The notes under the pieces: generated by a model
The model's database searches: none
What the model was told of the DNA's origin: nothing
Seen by the model: only the letters and a program-made list of their open reading frames with translations
Part shown: piece by piece, positions 60,301-64,000 of the stretch
Layout of the letters: the number at the start of each line of letters is the position of its first letter
Position numbering within the stretch: position 1 is the stretch's first letter
Program-made: the position numbers and the translations under genes
Assembly (NCBI RefSeq): GCF_022539315.1
Contig: NC_066315.1
Coordinates: forward strand, 122,787,874-122,851,873
Reading direction: 5' to 3'
Origin: Serinus canaria
Lineage: Eukaryota > Chordata > Aves > Passeriformes > Fringillidae
DNA length: 64,000 bases

Positions 60301-63300
60301 CAAGTATCATTCTTGTACACAATTTACATTATATAAACATTATTTGGACACCCATCAGCACACATTCTTGTATGGAGTACAAGAGCTGCTAGTTAAGCAA
60401 GAGTTTCAGGGGTAGAAAAAGGGGGGGGAAATTTCATTACATTGTTTTCTCTTACTTAAATATTAATATCACTAGATAATACACAACCCTGTTATCTGGA
60501 GCAAGGGTTTACTTCTTAAGATATAAAAGCTTCTTTCTACCAGATTGGAACATGTGTGTCTCGATCAGCTTGTATCTTGAGATACTTAAAAAAGAAGGAA
60601 AAAAAATACAATTTTAGCAATAGCTAAAATAAGGAAAAGCTCTCAGCCTGTCCAACCAAAACAATGACCTGATGCAGAAGTCAAGTCTATCAGGTAATGC
60701 TCAAGGGAACATTTTAAATAAGGAAAAAAGAGTGGAAGTGGGAAAAAAATATCATCATTGTATTCTCATGCAGTAATGTTCCTCCACTAGCATTAACAGC
60801 TTATCTCCCCATCTAAGCATTTCTTGATAACAGACTGGGTTTTATGTTGAGTACAGGCTGTACCAAGTCACTAAAACCATTCTATTGTTAAAGATTATAT
60901 AAAATGGTCAATCAAAGTGTCACTTCTTCCTGCCCGTCCCCCAGGCTGCTGCTGCAATAATGCCACATAAAAGCCAAGCGTGAAGGGGGAGCAAAGCACC
61001 AGGAGAGGGAGAAAATGGCACATGGCAGAGCCAGCAGGCACAGGGGACACCCCACCACCACAGAGGGTTGCGCTGCAGTGGCACCTAAGCAAAAACATCC
61101 AAACAAAACTTATTTAGTGAATTTGTCCTTGCAAAAAAAATATTTGTGTTTAGCAGTCTGTGAACGTGCAGAACTGCTGAGCATCCTCCCGTGCTTTGTC
61201 TGGTACAACAGGTCCCAGCACAACAGAGATGTGGGAGATGAAGGCAGAATAAGCTCAGGAGAAGTCCCTTTTCTAGCATTTTGAATGAGATTTCTAGATA
61301 TCTAGAGGGTTCATGCTGTATCCATGCTCAGAAATAAGCTGTGTCAGATTAAAACAATGGAAACCATGACACTTGGTAACTGAATTTAAAAAGCTGCTTG
61401 TTTTGGTGGTGGTGGCGGTTTGGGGTTTTTCCCCCCAGTAGGTTTTCATACCTATTATAGTGGGAATTTGAAGGGGCTTTCTGAGAAGGCCTAAACTGGT
61501 GGAAGTTTGGAGCCCAGTGACGAGTGCTCACGTGGGATGGGAAACAGCTCCTGTAATCTTGAACAATCCCACCAGGCATGATGAGCAGCAGGGCTTTGGG
61601 GAACGACAAAAATCCTTCTGTGCATGAGGGCAAAGTTATCCCTTCCACTGAAAGAACACCCAACCCCAGCATAAAACAATACGATGGACCTCCATCACAC
61701 CTGCCATTAGTCATCTCTGTTTCTCAGCACCAGAAGGACACAGAGCAGCTCCATCTCATCCTCAATGCTCATATTCCTGGGAAAACTGAGTAAGCAGGAG
61801 AACCGCATCCATTTGAACAGGCTTGAAATAAGCCTCTGTTAAGTATTTGCTTAACATACAAATGCCTTTCACATTTCAAGATAGACAAATCAAGCTTACG
61901 TTCTAATTAAGGAAGGGATCAGATGAAGTCCTCCCTCCAGCAGAGATTTTCCAGAATTTTTGCCTGGATTCAGCTGCATATTCTAAGCACAAGGATTGAC
62001 AGGGAGGGGAGCTGGGTAACAGAGGGCTTGTGCTATTTGTGATTTGTGCTAGAGAGAACATAAAGAAAGGGAACCAAAAAAATCATTCCCACTTCTCAAA
62101 TGCCCAAGTACTAAAAAGAGTTTGTATCAACAAGAGCAGCAAACCACCAGCATATCTCATTTTCATCTGCTATCCATGGAAGTCCATCGTGAGAACTTTA
62201 AAGGAAATCTGCTTCTCACTGCACCAGGGTTCCCTGATGCACAGCTTGCAGGCACACACAGGCATAGCTGTATCATGTGCTGGCAAGTAATGGAGAAGCT
62301 GAGCAAACATACCTGAAATAGCTCACATACTTAGAGATGCCAAATAGGCTCCTTGCACCATTTCCAGAGGGGCTTTTTTTTGCCCAGCTCTGCACCCCCC
62401 AGCCACTCATACAACAGTTGCTCCTGTGCCTATGTTCTCTCACACAGTCGTCAATTACAAGGTGACGACTCAAGAACAATCATTTGTCACTGCAAGCCGA
62501 AACAAGCAGCCCTGCTTCTTTGTGCCCAGTTCTGACGAGGAGTTTCCCCAGGTCCAGGCTTGCTCCAGGGCCGTGTGAGCTCCTGCCCCACTGTCCAGTC
62601 CTCTTGCCTCCCCCCTTCTTTCCTTCTAGCCTGCTCACCCAGGCTTTGGCACAAAGTAAAGCTTTCTCTCCTCTTTTCTGCCTCTTCCCTTGAGCCAGCT
62701 GTGCCACCCATCCTCCCGGGAGCTCAGGACGCTGTGACAGGTGAAACAGAGCTACAAACACTCCAATCAACATGACTGCTTTGTGTTGGGAGCTTAATCC
62801 TGCTACTGCCCCATGGCAAAAGCACCCAAAAGTGAAAGCTAGTGCATTCACAAGGAGTTGGCTGGTCAGTAAAGGAGGCTGAGAACCAAACCTGCTTTGC
62901 AGAAGAATCAGGATGACTTAGGAAGCAGAGAAAATGCCTGAGCAATGCAGAGAGGGTATCTGAGAAATGGTAGGGGGTGGCTCAGCTAAGGGTGGGGAAG
63001 GTAGTCTGGAAATGGCAAACGAAAAAGAGAAGCTGGGCTGCCACGAAGAAGCTTACTGGCAAAGAAATCTAAGGGATGAGACAGGGAGCAGATGCTCCGT
63101 GCTTTAGGTGTGTAAAACAGGACTGATGGCCATGCCAGATGCTGCATTGCAGGGCAGTGGCAGGCCCTGGGTGACAGTCCCCCACAGCAAGGTGAGGCTG
63201 CTGTCCCCATCCCTGTGGTGGGATTTGTGTCAGGGAACCTCTGCCCATACCCAGCGTCCTGCCCGCTGCTGGGGCGACCATCACAGCCCCTCCGGAGACA

Positions 63301-63439
63301 ATCAGACTCTGAGGCCACAGCATTCCCCCGGGATGGGGGCTTCCCTGCACGGCCTGGGGGCCACACCACATGGGAGTCACCGCGTTTGGCTTCGCAGCTG
63401 TGTTAAAGAAGAATAAAAGCATGAAGAAATGCCAGGTTC
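57320..63439. other. Intergenic, nothing firmly recognised
   Basis: About 6 kb of unique sequence. The stretch 58730-59000 has few simple repeats and several CpGs and could be conserved noncoding DNA. The open frames at 59.4-60.3 kb are overlapping and unsupported. Confidence 0.6.
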
Positions 63440-63800
63440 CCTGGCGGGGGAGGCCACGGAGGGGCCCCGGTGCTCCCGGCGGCCGCGGGATCGCGCCCGG
63501 GGTGAAGCCCCGCCGCTGTCAGCACAGCCCGGCAATTACGATTAATGGGCTGTGGCAATCGGATCCCAGCGCTAACGGAGACAGCAGGTCCCACCATTTG
63601 CACGCAGTAAATTATTCAGGCTGTCAGCTGCTGGGATGCGGCTCGGCAGGGCCGCGGTGAAGCGCTGGCCACATGGCTAATGGGAGGTGCGCGGCCGGAG
63701 CGGGACGGGCAGGGCAGCTGTGCCACCCGCACGGCCCCGCAAGCCACACCCGCCTGTCACAGCCCGCACACGGCCAGCAGCGTGTCCTTCCGGCAGCAAA
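63440..63800. promoter_or_regulatory. CpG-rich candidate regulatory island near right edge
   Basis: CpG-dense sequence (63450-63530 and 63640-63790) brackets a motif-rich core with CAATTACGATTAATGGG (about 63532-63548), GCAATCGGATCC, TAAATTATTCAGG and a CAGCTG E-box. It has no exon or gene similarity that I recognise. It could be an enhancer, or a promoter of a transcript extending outside the window. Confidence 0.35.
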
Positions 63801-64000
63801 AAGCACCGGGACAAGCTCAACAGGGTCTCAGCTTCAGTTTCAAGGGATTGTGAACCTGGGAATATGGGGAGAGTTGGATGACAGAGAGCCAGCTTCAGTG
63901 ACCAAGCCTACCCAAGCCCCTGACATGGACACGTTTTTCAGGAATTAAATGAAAGGCTGGACTCAAAATTGGAGTATTTCTGTACTGAAAACACAGCATC

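Noticed and set aside
59447..60303. Several frames of 100-125 aa on both strands
   Set aside because: Mutually overlapping, no domain, ordinary intergenic composition.
1..64000. Exons of the expected neighbours STMN2 or MRPS28
   Set aside because: I looked for stathmin-type and MRPS28-like peptides among the open frames and found none; the genes probably lie outside the window. Very short exons could be missed.

Overview
This window is vertebrate nuclear DNA, almost certainly from a bird and probably a songbird. The evidence is one intact chicken-type HEY1 gene, several 5'-truncated CR1 LINE fragments of the avian kind, and solo endogenous-retrovirus LTRs of types I associate with passerine genomes. 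Nothing bacterial or viral is active here: there are no operons, rRNA, tRNA or CRISPR arrays. Gene density is very low (one protein gene in 64 kb), as expected for the intergenic deserts around HEY1.

Layout. Positions 1-19.3 kb are noncoding and AT-leaning. They hold an inverse-strand ERV LTR (2024-2521), a striking nest of palindromes (4017-4229), a CR1 fragment (6020-6325) and otherwise nothing I recognise. Positions 19.3-23.3 kb are HEY1 on the minus strand: a 3'UTR of about 1.2 kb with an AATAAA signal at 19348, five coding exons (20579-22596, 305 aa), and a CpG-island promoter with two perfect, oppositely oriented RBPJ/CSL sites, two opposed CCAAT boxes and a 46-copy ATGG microsatellite. 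From 23.5 to 64 kb I find no further gene. This stretch contains CR1 fragments (23.5 and 39.4 kb), two more LTRs (50.7-51.1 and about 53.8-54.4 kb), simple repeats and further hairpin/inverted-repeat loci. It also has several GC-rich or motif-dense islands (30.2-31.6, 43.6-45.3, 47.2-47.4, 56.4-56.6 and 63.4-63.8 kb) that look like distal regulatory DNA or noncoding-RNA promoters.

How it fits together. HEY1 is a Notch-induced bHLH-Orange transcriptional repressor. The RBPJ sites within 430 bp of its start codon fit direct Notch control. The scattered motif-dense islands are plausible long-range enhancers of this developmental gene, but that is inference; conservation was not testable here.

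The most unusual non-gene structure is a set of loci (4.0, 28.0, 42.5, 45.4 and 55.6 kb) where a short segment appears as a near-perfect inverted copy. At two of them an additional direct copy lies alongside. This is the signature expected of replication template switching rather than of mobile elements. I did not find a convincing new multi-gene biological system.
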